Assembly: GCF_964199755.1 (NCBI RefSeq)
Contig: NC_133896.1
Span: forward strand, 69,233,142 to 69,297,141
Length of the DNA: 64,000 nt
Direction: 5' to 3'
Source: Larus michahellis
Taxonomy: Eukaryota; Chordata; Aves; Charadriiformes; Laridae
The position numbers and the translations under genes were made by a program. The notes under the pieces were generated by a model. It had not been told where the DNA came from. It ran no database searches and was given only the letters and a program-made list of their open reading frames with translations. Positions 37,787 to 49,290 of the stretch are shown here, piece after piece (within the stretch, counting starts at the first letter, position 1; every line of letters starts with the position of its first letter).

Positions 37787-40700
37787 TTAGTCTTTTGATA
37801 CCTCCTCCATCTCCCTACCCCTCCAGGGTAGGATCAAGGCTCTTCTCCTGCCATATGCAGCCGTGTGACCCTCCAGGGATGTATTTTGTCATTGGAAGTG
37901 TTAAAACTCACCTCACTGTCCTGCTCAGAGACAAAGAACGGCAGTTGTACTGCATAGCTGTGAAGAGTGCTGCGAAGGGAACCAAAATGTGACATGTAAA
38001 AGTGCTACCAGTTGGGTCTGAGGATGTTCGCTAGAGCAAGAGCAGCGTTCACCTGTGGCTGCCAGGACTCAGTGGATGCTGACCCTTGCTGCTGATGGGA
38101 TTATAACCTTTTGTATCTGTGACCAGCACTCCAGTGTGTCACGCTGTTGTTACTGGTACCAGGATTGGAAATAAAGACCGCTTTCTTGCCAGCAGGGTTG
38201 AGTGGCACATCTTCATTACTCTAGTGCAGAAGGAAGCCTTCCTCTTTGTATCTGTCCTTGTGATAGGGAATTGGGTTGATTAGTCCTAGCACAGACCTCT
38301 CTACTGTGGTTCTCCTAAGCAGGGCTTTGGTCTCCCAACCTAAACACAGAGCATCCCATGCTAGTCACAGCACAGGAATTCCTTTCTGAAGGTTTCTATC
38401 TTTATGCTGTGAGCACTAGGACAGGTTGACCCATTGTTAGCTTCACAGACCACCAAAAACTTAGATACTGGGGGTGTGAGGCAATGGCCAAACTGTTTGG
38501 GTACAGATGGGATGAATGGCCTTCCCCATGGTGTCTTTGATGCTCTGTATGAATCTTGCTGTGTTGTGGGAATGCGTAGGGGTGGGGAACATATTTCCTC
38601 TTTGTTTCTGAAATGGCAGCTGAAGACATGGCATGAAGACATTAAGTAATGGCCACGTGCACCATGTCAAATAAAGAGAAGAAAAATAATTTCAGGAAGC
38701 TCAGTAATAAAAAGCGACTCCATTTTGAAAAGCAAAAGGTTATTCCTCCCCAAATACCCCAAAGACTTTTTCCAGGCAGGGAGCAGAGCTCTGCTGTCGC
38801 AGCTGCTTTGGGAAGAAGGCACTTGGAGGACTGGAATAATCCAAGTGGCCCCTTTGGCCACCGCTGCCTGCTGAGTCTTGAGGGCTTTGTGGTGCCAAAA
38901 TGCAAGTTCTTCAGAGTGGCTGTATGCAGCAACCAGACCTGCCTCCCAGGGGATGATTTATAGCGTACTTTCTCGAGCACAGACTTACCTCAGCTTTAGA
39001 TTGTAAATTCTGTAGGAAAAATTGATAAACCTGTGAGAGCCACAGTCTCGACAGAGATTTCCAGGTATGTCTAACATGATTCTTCTGCGGGAGTGACTGC
39101 AGGCTTAGGTCTCCAAGAACGCACTAACAACCCAGCATGCAGAAGCGCTTTGGCTCTTATCGCAAGCAGTCCCACCCTTGCCCTGAGTTACGGAGCTCAA
39201 GAGCTTAGCAATGAGCACTTGCAGGGCCCTCACTTACCATGATAAGGTATCAGTATTAAAATTGTGCTTGGTTTGGGGGTTTAATTTCTGCTTATACTGT
39301 TTTTTCTGCGTTATATATGCAATCATAAATCAGGAATTGGGTTATTTAGCTCCCAGAAGGGTTTCTAGCTCTGTGCTGTAACACAAAGAGTCTCTGATTG
39401 CTAAAGCAAAGGGGATAGGAAGGTGTGGCTAGAGTGGCAACCCTGGTGAAGAGGGTGAAGACTACCATGACAGTTCCTTAAATTCCTACAATTGTGGATT
39501 TAGGCATGTTATAATTATGTATTTATAGGAGGCATGTACAAGTGGCTCCTAGTCACAGGATGAAAAGGGGCACCCACTAGAATTTAACTCTGCATTCTTC
39601 ATAGCTCAGGTTTCCAGTAATATCTCCAGGAAAACTATGGCATCTGTGCCAGTTCATTGGTTTTGAAGTTTCAAGTCATGGAATTCAAAAGTTTCTCTAA
39701 GTGCAGTTCAACTCAGCAGGAAGGATGCAAGCTTTACTTTTCACGATGTCATTTCCCCAAAGAAAAGTTGGTGGTTTTTTGCAGGATTTTAATGGGGAAG
39801 TGACTTGGAACACAAAGAGTTTGGGATGCTTTGACAAGGCAGCATCAAACTTGTGGTAAGTCTTTTTCAAAAAACTCAGCTGCTTTCAGCTTTAGGTTTT
39901 GTATATCTGCTATCTCCCTGTTGCAGTGGATACCGAGATTGCAAGGGTTGATGGCGATGTGGGAACGAGAACCTGAGGGTACTTTTAACATTCTAACCAT
40001 CAGCATCCCTTTAATCCCGTTTACTCCTTAGCCTGGATTCTTCAGTCTTTTTCTGTTCTGAAAATCTAGGCGGTGGTAAGATCCAGTAGAGATTTGTAAT
40101 TTCTTCCTAAATAATGTCACTACCTCTTTTTATTTGGTCATTAATATATAGGCTAATAATTTCTATAGTTAATGGAATGACTGAGAACAAGGATTTTGTT
40201 CTCCCTTGTCTAGTAAATCCTGAAAAACAAAGTTATGTATATGCTGTATTACTCTTAATATTTAAAACCATCACAGTCACGTCATGGGAGATGTCTGGCA
40301 TTAGAAGTAGTTCCCAAAGGGTTGCTAAAATGAAGGGGGGGGAAGAAAAAAGAAAGGTCCCTTACAAAAACAAACACCGCTTTTTACTTCACCTAATAAA
40401 GCTGTGAAATTTAAAATGACACTAGAATAATTAGATTGCTTGCTCTAAATCTGCATAGATTTGGCTGTCTTTGAAATTTTTTTTTAATGCTATAAAGATT
40501 AGTTTACTGTCTGTGGACTGAATCCTTCTTGCATTACACATGTGACTAAATCGACGGGGCCCAGTGGCCAGAAAAAAAGACCCGGAAAGGCATTAAAATA
40601 GTTTAGCCCATTCAGCTGCAAAGTCATCTTACCCATATTTTCCCCCTAACTGGTTTTATGTATAGTATTGTCAAATATGAATCTGCAGAATATCTGGTCT

Positions 40701-41940
40701 GGAATCCAGTCCCCTCAGAGCAGTCAGCAGTTCTCCTGGAGCCTTTCTTAGCGGTTGGTACAAGCATGTGTTAGGATCTATGTACTGCGCTGTTTTCCTA
40801 GGCAATAATTTTCATATTGATTTTCACAGTTTCTTAATTGGTTTCTGTAGCTCATGTGTTTCCGGTATCAGTCTTTCGTTTTTTTTAAGCTGTCTGCATA
40901 ATTTAGAAAGTTATCAATAGTGTGTGATCCCTAAAGCAAAACAACAAACAAACAAAAAGATAAAAATTTATCTGAGTTTACTTTATGGTATTCAAAGATC
41001 GTGAAAAATATTGGTCCTAACGTGTAGATGTAGGGCTATCCTTACAGTAAAGAATTGGTTTTAATGGCTAGATACATAGCTGTACGCCTATAAACTAAAC
41101 CTGCATATCCTACTAGCCCAACTTGCTAAGGATCATCATCAAAGTTTTGAATCCCTTTAAAAGTTATTTTTCAGAACACGGATATTCTATACATAACTTC
41201 TGTCATACTAGTTGAAATGGAAACGGGCTGCGAAGGCTGCCAACTCATCTTTCATGTGCCTTTCCCACTGGTGTGTCTCTTTCTGCAGAATCAAGTTTGC
41301 ACAGCAGAGCATTTGTGTTCCCTTTTACATGTGGTCCTCGTTAAAAAAAAAAAAAATACAATGAAGTTTAGCTGTGGTGAAATTATTTATTTGATTTTTT
41401 TTAAACTGGTGCAAAAAGTAAATATGTTTACTGTGTCCCTTTCCATTCAGTGTATTTCCTTTTTTAAGCTCCATTTGTGTTCAACAAGACAGCCTCTTTC
41501 TCCAAGATTAACATTTCTTATGATTGTTCCTGACAGAGGATTTACTTTCAGAGGCCCTGCTAAGGATAACCAAAAAAGGGCATGTAGCAAGACAGTTTTG
41601 GCAGCTTGCACGAATTTTCGGAGCTTTTTAGGTCTTGGTTTTCTGATGAGTGGCTTCCTGAGCATGCCTAGGGAATGACAGGCATCTCTGCAGGCAGGCT
41701 GAACCCACCTTGGCTTGTGCGCAGTCATTGGCTGCCTATTAGAATAAATTGAGGACAATGCATACCGCTGCCTGCCAATTGTAAACATAAGGGATATGTA
41801 TTCACTTAGCATTGACTTTTGGGAGGGGCCAAGGAAAAGCCGTAGTTTTATTGAATAGGGCTGTGTGTGAGGCTGCTGGTGTGCCTTTCTTGCTGTGCTC
41901 CTGCCCAAGCAGCCAGTTATTCATTTCCTTCCTACTAGTT
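37787..41940. other. unique non-coding DNA
   Basis: No gene is recognised. An AATAAA followed by a T-rich stretch near 38170 could serve as a polyadenylation signal but no transcript body is visible. A G8 run lies near 40337 and an A13-type run near 41343. From 41217 to 41908 two 153-codon frames run on opposite strands and overlap, which argues that neither is coding. Confidence 0.5.
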
Positions 41941-42980
41941 GAAAACTTTTCAGCCGCAGAGGTAAGGGCTTAAGATACGTATTTGTTTGGGAACGAGCTG
42001 CTCTGACTGCGTTTGCGTTACGGCTAGAGATTAAGCAGCATGCGAAATCTAACGAGCCGTGGAAATAGTGCGAAAGTGTCGGATACTATTTTTCCTCCCC
42101 TCCTCTCTTTGTGTCCCCCGTCCCCCCCCCCCCATCCTCTTTCCAGATGTTCGCGGTGAACTAAGGGAGATATCTGTGCCGGGCGGGTGGAGGGGGTGCA
42201 TGCTCGCCCACCCCAGCAGACCCTAATGCGGAGGTGTGGGGGTAAGGCTCTGGGTGCAGGGCAGGATCTGTGCTGGTCCCACTCCATGTGAGATCCTGCA
42301 GTGGGTCTGTTAGTAGAGAAATAACCTATCTGTCCTTTCTTTCCTTTTTTTAAAAAAAAAAAATAAAAGGAATTGCAATGTAAACATTTTTAGCGTGGTA
42401 ATGGCTGGTGAATTGCTTTTAATTTTGCAACCTAATACCTGAGCTTTTAGTGCAGCCTGACTGTAAAGGCAGTCTCCCGGCGTAACTGATACAGATACAG
42501 TAAAGCTCTGGTTCATGTAACTGATCTGATACTTGCTGAAGCAGATGTCCGTCATGGCAGCCTTTCATAGAAGTATTGTTGACAATAGACGGCATCCGTT
42601 TTTGTCCTGTCTTCAACAAGCGCAGCAGCGTATTGCCAGAATGTTGCTTGTGAAGTTGCCTTTCCTGTTAAAAGGGGGAGAAAAAAAAACGTGCTGGGGT
42701 GGGACTGGAGCTCTTAAAAGTCTTGGTCTCTCTGTGTGTGTATGTCAGAGCGCTGCCGGGGAGAGCCAGCGAGCAGGCTCTCCTTCCCAGCTCCTTTGAC
42801 ATGCTCGGACAGTTTGAAAGCGTTGTGCAAGGCTGGCTGCTGATAGCACGATATTCGGCGTAGCAGGGAATTTCTCAGGGAAAGAGCTGGGAAAATGAAG
42901 GGGAGGGATGGAGTTAGCTGCAGATGGATACTTGGGAGCAGCAGACGTTGACCAAACTACTAACCTCTGGCCAGATCTGC
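41941..42980. promoter_or_regulatory. CpG-rich kilobase, candidate promoter and first exon
   Basis: I count 18 CpG in 41941-42240 and about 18 more in 42470-42980. In the first 300 bases this is close to what base composition predicts, whereas the rest of the window is strongly CpG-depleted. A strong splice-donor match CAGAG|GTAAGG lies at 41957-41967 on the plus strand. A C-rich tract with 12 C (42122-42133) and a GGGCGGG Sp1-type box (42181-42187) follow. A 20-codon frame at 42801-42863 could be an upstream ORF. No TATA box is evident, as usual for CpG promoters. Orientation is suggested as plus only by the donor. The gene is unknown. Confidence 0.4.
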
Positions 42981-45900
42981 AGCGATATAATTGATTTTTC
43001 TCATGTATCATGTATTGTTTTGGAAGAATGGGCAAGATAACTGTTTTAAAATAACTTTTTGTGGAGTATTTATTTTCGGCGGAGTGTTTATTTTCAGAGT
43101 ATGCAGTTTGTATGCAATTTTGCCTAGCTGAGAAGGCTTCTCTTGCTAAAAGGCGTACAGAGGAATAATTTGTGAAAATAACACATTCCCTCCTTGGCAG
43201 CAGCTCAAAGAAAATAAGGAGGGAGAGTGTTTCTTTGGTGAGAACTGTGTATTTATTACAATTTGTCTATTTTAGATACCATACTGTGAATGATTGTGCC
43301 TGTATGATTTGCCATCAAAGAACCCTGGGACCCTACCTCCATTCTTTCCCTGACTCATTAAATGTAGCAGTAGGTTCTCTTGGAGCATATGTATCTGCAG
43401 ACAAATTTCATACCTTTTTCTCATGCCATTGTGAGACAGAATGAGATCCTAAAACTACGTACACCAAAACCAATTAAAGGAACTCTTTTAACATAAATTG
43501 CAAATGTAGCGGTGCTTCAAGAAGTGGTCCATTTGCTTAATTAAACTGCCTTTAAGGTAAACTGGATCCGAACTATTCTCAACATATTTGAAGAAAGTAC
43601 AGGTCTGCCTTTCTTTGGGAGGCTCTCTGATAGGCAGGTATCTTAGTCAATAAAACCTGCACACATTAATGTAATACCTAAATCAGGATGGCAGGGGAGA
43701 AACACCAGATAAGATGCCTCTCTGAACAAGAGGCTAAAATGAAATACCTTGCATTTCCTGAAAACTCCTCTTTGTTGCAGCATGCAATGACAAAGAGGAT
43801 CAATTCCACAGCTTTCATTCACAGGATTAGTCTTGGTGAAATCAATACTATCATTAACGGATGCAGGATCTGACGCAAGGGGAGTCCTGTGTACTCCGAA
43901 TACGCTTTGACAGTGAGTGATGTAAGCATGTATTAGGAGAATACGGGATTTTCCACAATTGCTGCTTCATACGCTCGCGGCATTATTCTGACATGGAGCA
44001 GCCTAAGAAAGGGGTAACTTCCCTTGCCCTTTTATTTCTTGTCCAACACTGATACGCAATGTGACGGTGACACTGAAAGCTAGGTGATTTGAAAGGAAAG
44101 GAGGGGCTGCAAGTTCTTCTGGCTGGCATTAGAGGGAAAGTTAAAGTGCATTAAGATGGGAAGATTTCTTATTCCTCAAAGTCTCATTCATGGGGCCACG
44201 TGTGGCACGGAGGCATGCTGGTCAGCATCTGTCCAGGCCCACACGGGGTTAGGGCACAGCAATACTGATTCCAGGTGGTGAGACTAGAAAAATAAAGGAA
44301 GGCTTTTTTGCTGGCTGCCTTCTAGGAGGCAACTTCTGTCATTGAAGAAAAAGAAGCCAAGGAGGGTCTATCAAGAACCTGGCTAGAAGTTCTCCTCGTT
44401 TCACCCTTCCGTGCATGCAGATGAAGTGGCCCTGCCTATGGGGGTGACTTTTTTCACTGCAGAAAAGTGAGAGCCTGCAGGACTTCCTTCCTGCAGGACA
44501 AATAGGATTTGAATGCCCTGGGACTGTTTAAAATACTTTGCTTTCTCACTAGCTGCTTACATGAGGCCTATTCCATTGGCTGCCTGAGTTTTAATTTGTA
44601 TTAAAGATCCAGTGGAGTTGTTAACTCCTATCTGCCAAGGGTACAATTTGGTTGCATTTGATCGCTGTGTGTGAACAAAGAGGGACAGGAAACCATATAT
44701 GCCTAAGAAAGAGAGAGCCAAGAGAGCAGCATTAGCTGTCCATCTGCAGTGCTTGTCTGGACTCTACTGGGTATTGCAGAAAGCACCAAAAAAGGTAACA
44801 GGGCAGAATGGGAAGCTCAGTCCTGTGAACCTTTCTTTGCCTCTGAGAGGAGCTTTATGGGGAGTTTGTAGGATTGGACTCCAGGTGTACAAAGCCTGAG
44901 GCAGACAGGCCTGTGACTGCAGAGAGTGGGAGTCTATCTTCAAAGCAAGTTTTCATTCTTTAAAAATTGTCTCTTCGTTGTAACTACCCCCTGGCAGCTT
45001 GTAACAAGAAAGCTGCTTCCTTGCTAGAGCTCTCACCTTCAGAAATGTGCATGTGCAGGGGCCGGTTTGCCGCTTTTGTTTGTAGCTCCTGGGTGGTTTA
45101 AAACCCTGCGACCTGGTGAGAATGGGTTTTGGGGGCACCTCTACTAGAAGCAAGGCATCCGCCGACATCCTGGCACTGACTCTTTCAGCGCTGGTGTTAG
45201 CTGGGAAGCTGTAGCATGCCTCCAAATGGTCTGTCAAGGGTTGGGCTAAGGCTGAAATTTGACTCAAAGGCATTTGAAGATCAGATTAGATCTGACCTTT
45301 CTGGATGAAACACTGAGGTCATAGGACAGTTGAACTATGTAACAATTTCTTTTTGCTTTTCCTGATGCTTTTGTACAGTTCAGCTAGCCCAGCGGGGAAG
45401 GGTGCTCAGTACACTGTAATTTGGGATCCCTCCCACCCCTGGGGGAGCTTGCTCCTACTTTTCTTGAAACAGATTTGATAAACCAAGAAGGTTAGGGCAC
45501 GTAACACCGTTACTTAGCTGCTAGCCCTGGTATGTTAGCTGTATGGTTTACATCCTGCGTAAGAAAGTGCTTCTTTTCATGTATCATTTTTTTTTTTTCC
45601 TTTGTAAGTCTGCTTAGTGCTGATAAATGATGCGGGGCCGGCAGCCTGGCTGCCAAGCAGATACCAGCATTAGCAGCGTGGTCCCCACCGCGTCCCTCTC
45701 CCTTGAGCATCACTTGACTGCTCCTGGGAGGAATGCAGCCTTCTGGACTTTCTCACTTGCAAACCTCCTGGCTTCTGCTTCTGTCTTGCAGCCACTGCTG
45801 TGCATCCAGCTACAGCAGCGCCTGGGTTTGCTGGGCTCTGAGCTGGGGTACTCACCTCCTCCACCTGTGTTCAGGAACCACCACTGCTAACTGATGTCTC

Positions 45901-46160
45901 TTTCCCCTTCCCTGCCCCTTGAGAGGCAAAAACTCCGTCCGTGAAGCATAGGGGCACATCCTGATCAGAAGATCCTGCCTATATCAGTGTTCATGGGACT
46001 TTGGGTTGAAGCCAGGAAGAAGTGTTTGAGGGGACAGTCCTGCTGGGGTGAGAGCAAATAACTGAGGAAGCAGAGGGAAGAGAGAAAGGGAAGGAAGCGG
46101 CCATATCTGAAGGCACTGGAGTAATTTCTCCTTTGAATTTTTTCCTGTGGTCATAAATAC
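42981..46160. other. mostly unique non-coding DNA
   Basis: No gene is recognised. Just downstream of the CpG-rich block is an 18-base-period direct repeat (43063-43095). A GC-richer patch at 45620-45880 (GCGGGGCCGGC near 45631) has open frames on both strands and no recognisable protein. Confidence 0.5.
43063..43095 (+). repeat. two copies of GGAGTRTTTATTTTC
   Basis: GGAGTATTTATTTTC (43063-43077) is followed by GGAGTGTTTATTTTC (43081-43095), a period of 18 bases. Each copy holds a forkhead-like TRTTTAT core. A local duplication is the simplest origin. Confidence 0.75.
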
Positions 46161-46292
46161 CTGGGTGAGTCATTTAATGGCTGTGTGTCTGTTTCTGTAT
46201 CTTCAAGTAAAGGATAATCCATGCCTTTTTGTATTTAGCCCATGGGGCTGCTGGGGCTTAATTCATTATTGTTTATAAAGAATTTGTAATGC
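46161..46292 (+). mobile_element. MIR-like SINE relic, well aligned
   Basis: This is the clearest ancient repeat in the window. In order and with correct spacing: GGGTGAGTCATTTAATGG, then TGTGTCTGTTTCTGTATCTT and AAGTAAAGGATAAT (family: 'cctctctgtgcctcagtttccctatctgtaaaatggggataat'), then GGGGCTGCTGGGGCTTAATT and CATTATTGTTTATAAAGAAT (family: 'ggggtgttgtgaggcttaattaatgtttgtaaagcgctttg'). The tRNA-like head is not visible. MIR-type elements predate the split of birds and mammals, so surviving copies in birds are often in slowly evolving DNA. Confidence 0.6.
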
Positions 46293-47098
46293 CAAAATGC
46301 TAAGTTTAAGCACTGGCTAAAACCTTATTTTTGACTGATTTCCCAGCAAGATCATATAATTTTTCTTTTGTTGTTGTTCGCACAGATATGTAATCTACTA
46401 GAAATAACTTTTTCTAGATTCTGGGTATAATACCACAGAAACCCAGCGAATGAGGTGGAAGATGATGCAGGGTCAGTAGTGACGCTGAGCTGACACATCT
46501 GGAGGGAATTTCTTGGGTGCTTGCAGATTTAACTGCGCTTGCTGTGTCTGAGACACAGCCTACCTGTGAAGTTGTCGTGCATGTACCACAACATGGGATG
46601 ATAGCTTTTTCCTTACGGACCCGTGATAATGTCATAAGCTTGGAAGAGAAACTACTGAGCAAGCTGTTGAACCTTATCTGATTGTCCAGTTTCATGTTGA
46701 TGAGAGCACTTGAAATCGTAACTCCTGGGGCCAGGCCAGGCTGCAGTGGGGAAAATATTAGGGAAAGATTTCAGGCAATGGAAACAACATTACATGTTTC
46801 CACACCCTCTTGTGTACAGAATACAAATAAAGAGCATTTCCCTTGAGACCCGCTGTGGAGGGTGTGAAGCAAAGTGGAACCCACCCGTTTGCACATTTTC
46901 TGGTTTATGTCCTTAAATGGCAAAAAAAATCTTTGGAATTTAGCTCACAGAAGGGTTATAAATAGATTTGTGGAGATAAAGTTTTGCTGTAAATGCTCTG
47001 GTTTTGGATCTATTTGGAAGAGTGACTATAGGCCAACAAATATGAAAGGGGGGGGGAATTGCTAAATGCAGGAAGGCAATTTAATTGCACGTAGTGTG
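46293..47098. other. unique non-coding DNA
   Basis: Nothing recognised beyond a G9 run near 47048. Confidence 0.6.
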
Positions 47099-47140
47099 AT
47101 ATGCGTGCATATACGTGCGTGAGTGTGTGTGCACGCACAC
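47099..47140. repeat. alternating purine-pyrimidine tract (Z-DNA-prone)
   Basis: Strict purine-pyrimidine alternation runs for 23 bases (47099-47121) and, after one slip, for 18 more (47123-47140). It is rich in GC and GT/AC steps (GCGTGC, ACGTGCGTG, GTGTGTGTGCACGCACAC). Such tracts flip to left-handed DNA under negative supercoiling. The right half is also nearly self-complementary. Confidence 0.7.
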
Positions 47141-48879
47141 CCCCCTCCACCTGCACTGACCCTCCCATTCTTCCTCAAGTATGTGGAGATTGAAGGGGCA
47201 TGGAAATCCCTGCGTGCGCTTTTGAAAGTGAAATAACTTGGAGCGAGGGAGAACAAGCATTCATGATTCATCAAATTGCTAAGGGAGCCTGAACCTATGA
47301 CAGCTCTGTAAACAAAGGTCCTGAGATTTGTTGGCAGCTTGTTTTATGTCCTTCTCCAAAGCAGCTGGCTCTGGCTAGGGAGAAGCTGTGTGAGGCTGGA
47401 TGAACCCTTGCAGAGCGAGCGCAGGAGCAGTGGTTCTTGTGCTCCCTCAGAAGTCAAGGTTTGGTCCTGCAGACTCGTGCCAGTTGGATTCCAGTCATCA
47501 TCAAAGGGAGCTCTGCTCAAGTGAAGGAGTCTGTGATCAGGCTCTCGTTTGTTTCTTATTTGCAGGGCTTTGATGTTCCCGTTGTCTTTCTGTGACCGCC
47601 ACAGGGCATGTTACTACCCTTTTCCCACTTCATTCTTTTCTTTGACAGTGAGCTCTGTAATGGTGAAACTTCCACAATATTTTTTATTTTTTAGCCACAG
47701 TGTTCGCCCTGGTAAAACCTCTCTCTCATCCCAGAAGCAAAGGCAGGACCTTTTTTATTCCTCACCTTTTTTAGAGGACCTAGCAGTGCTTGTTCCCAGA
47801 TCATCGCTGTCTAATTACCCCCGCTTTGTTCCAAGTACAATTTCTGCTCAGTCTTCTGGTATCAGCTGCAGACGGAACAAAGGCTGAGGACTTTTCTGCA
47901 TCTTCCTAATGACCTAGTGATAACCTGCTTTCTCTCAGCAACTTCAAGAGCCACCGAGCCACGGGAGAATTCGGCTTTGCTCCGGCCTAGTTAAAGCTCG
48001 TAGGTTTGGAAAAGAAATTTCTAGAGCTTGTCTGCAACGTGTGGAAATGGGGGAGCGGGTTTGGTTTGCCTCTGAGATCCGGGGAAGAGTTTGGTCAGCT
48101 CTCACTTGCCCGCATAGCTTAACCTGCTGGTGCTGCAGGCTGCCCCTAGTCAGCACCCTTCATGGGGGGCTTTGGAGTGCTGCACCCCTGGGTCCTCAGA
48201 GAGACTTTGCTTTGTTTTCTGGCTTTGGGAACAGCTTAGCCCCATACGCAGAGCCACACCCCTGCTATGAAAATGAGGGGTTTCATTCAGATGTCTGATA
48301 AGCCACAGCTGTTGCTTTGCCACTTCAAACAGAACTTGGATTATAAAGACTGAAGTGCAGCATTTTAATTGCTGTAAATATGAATAAGAGTGTTTAGGCA
48401 ATCCAGATGATACTGAGCCAAGCATTTCTGTGGCTAATGTATATTACACTGACAAAAGCAGGCCAGCTGAGAATTTCCCTACCGCTATCCCCAGTAACTT
48501 AAAACATCAGTTGTCTGTTTTCTGCTGCATTGGTGAAAATGAGGGAGAAGTTTTAACCTGGGCATTGTTTGGCCCAAATCTGATCTTGCTTTCATCAGCT
48601 GTATAGTGATGTAAAACGTATTGTTAGTTTAAAAAAAATAATATTTGGGTCCGATCTCAGTTACCTTAGCGCAAATCTGTTTGATTTCCTCGAGTTACTC
48701 AGAATTCACAGTGGGCTGCTTGCAATCAGAAGCCAGCCCTTTTTGTTTGGCTTTCTACACATCCCCTAAAGGACGACGGCAGCAGGAAATTGGGTCAAAA
48801 TCCCAGTAACGAGCACTCACTGAGAAATGATATTTCATACAAGAGAGGGCACTGCAAACCCAGAAAGCCAGTAAAATTC
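47141..48879. other. unique non-coding DNA
   Basis: No gene or repeat is recognised. The part 47940-48260 is GC-richer with open frames on both strands and no recognisable product. Confidence 0.55.
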
Positions 48880-49290
48880 CACTGCTCATTTGCTCCCTGG
48901 TGATTAAAAGGCCCTGCCATATATGGGAAAGGTCTGAGCTTCATTCACTCCAACCACAATAGTAAATGGCTTATTCACTGGACGCAGTATGCAATCAAGG
49001 AGCAATGCCTTATGACAATAAAAAGGAAAAGTAGCAACTTTTGCGTGCAGTTTCCTCCACTGCGTGTTATTAAAAGCCCTGTAACTATTTTTGTTCCCCC
49101 CTTTATTTAGAGCCCTGTAAACTGCAGTCAGTTTGGTTTGCCGCTTAACCCTCCCCCCATAAAACCAGATGCACCAGCCTATTTCCTCTCCTTCCCCCTA
49201 TACAACCCGAACAAGAAAAAGACATTTCCTTTACCAGTCCGTATAAATGTAGCTTCTCTGTCTTCAGTGCATCTACTGTGGATTTATATG
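48880..49290. promoter_or_regulatory. candidate conserved non-coding element with CArG box
   Basis: A perfect serum-response-factor CArG box CCATATATGG lies at 48917-48926. Around it are motif-like words typical of enhancers (AATAAAAAGG, GTTATTAAAAGCC, CTATTTTTGTT, GTATAAATG) with no homopolymer decay, microsatellite or repeat over 400 bases. The CArG match (all ten positions) is seen directly. Enhancer activity, perhaps in muscle or growth-factor-responsive cells, is inference. Confidence 0.3.

Noticed and set aside
38090..38200. Possible second LTR or gene 3' end (AATAAA followed by CTTTCTTGCC)
   Set aside because: No TG...CA ends, no duplication and no transcript body could be found. A lone AATAAA is common in AT-rich DNA.
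41217..41908. Two 153-codon frames on opposite strands overlapping each other
   Set aside because: Mutually antisense open frames in a region with few stop triplets. Neither translation looks like a protein, and one begins near an A13 run.
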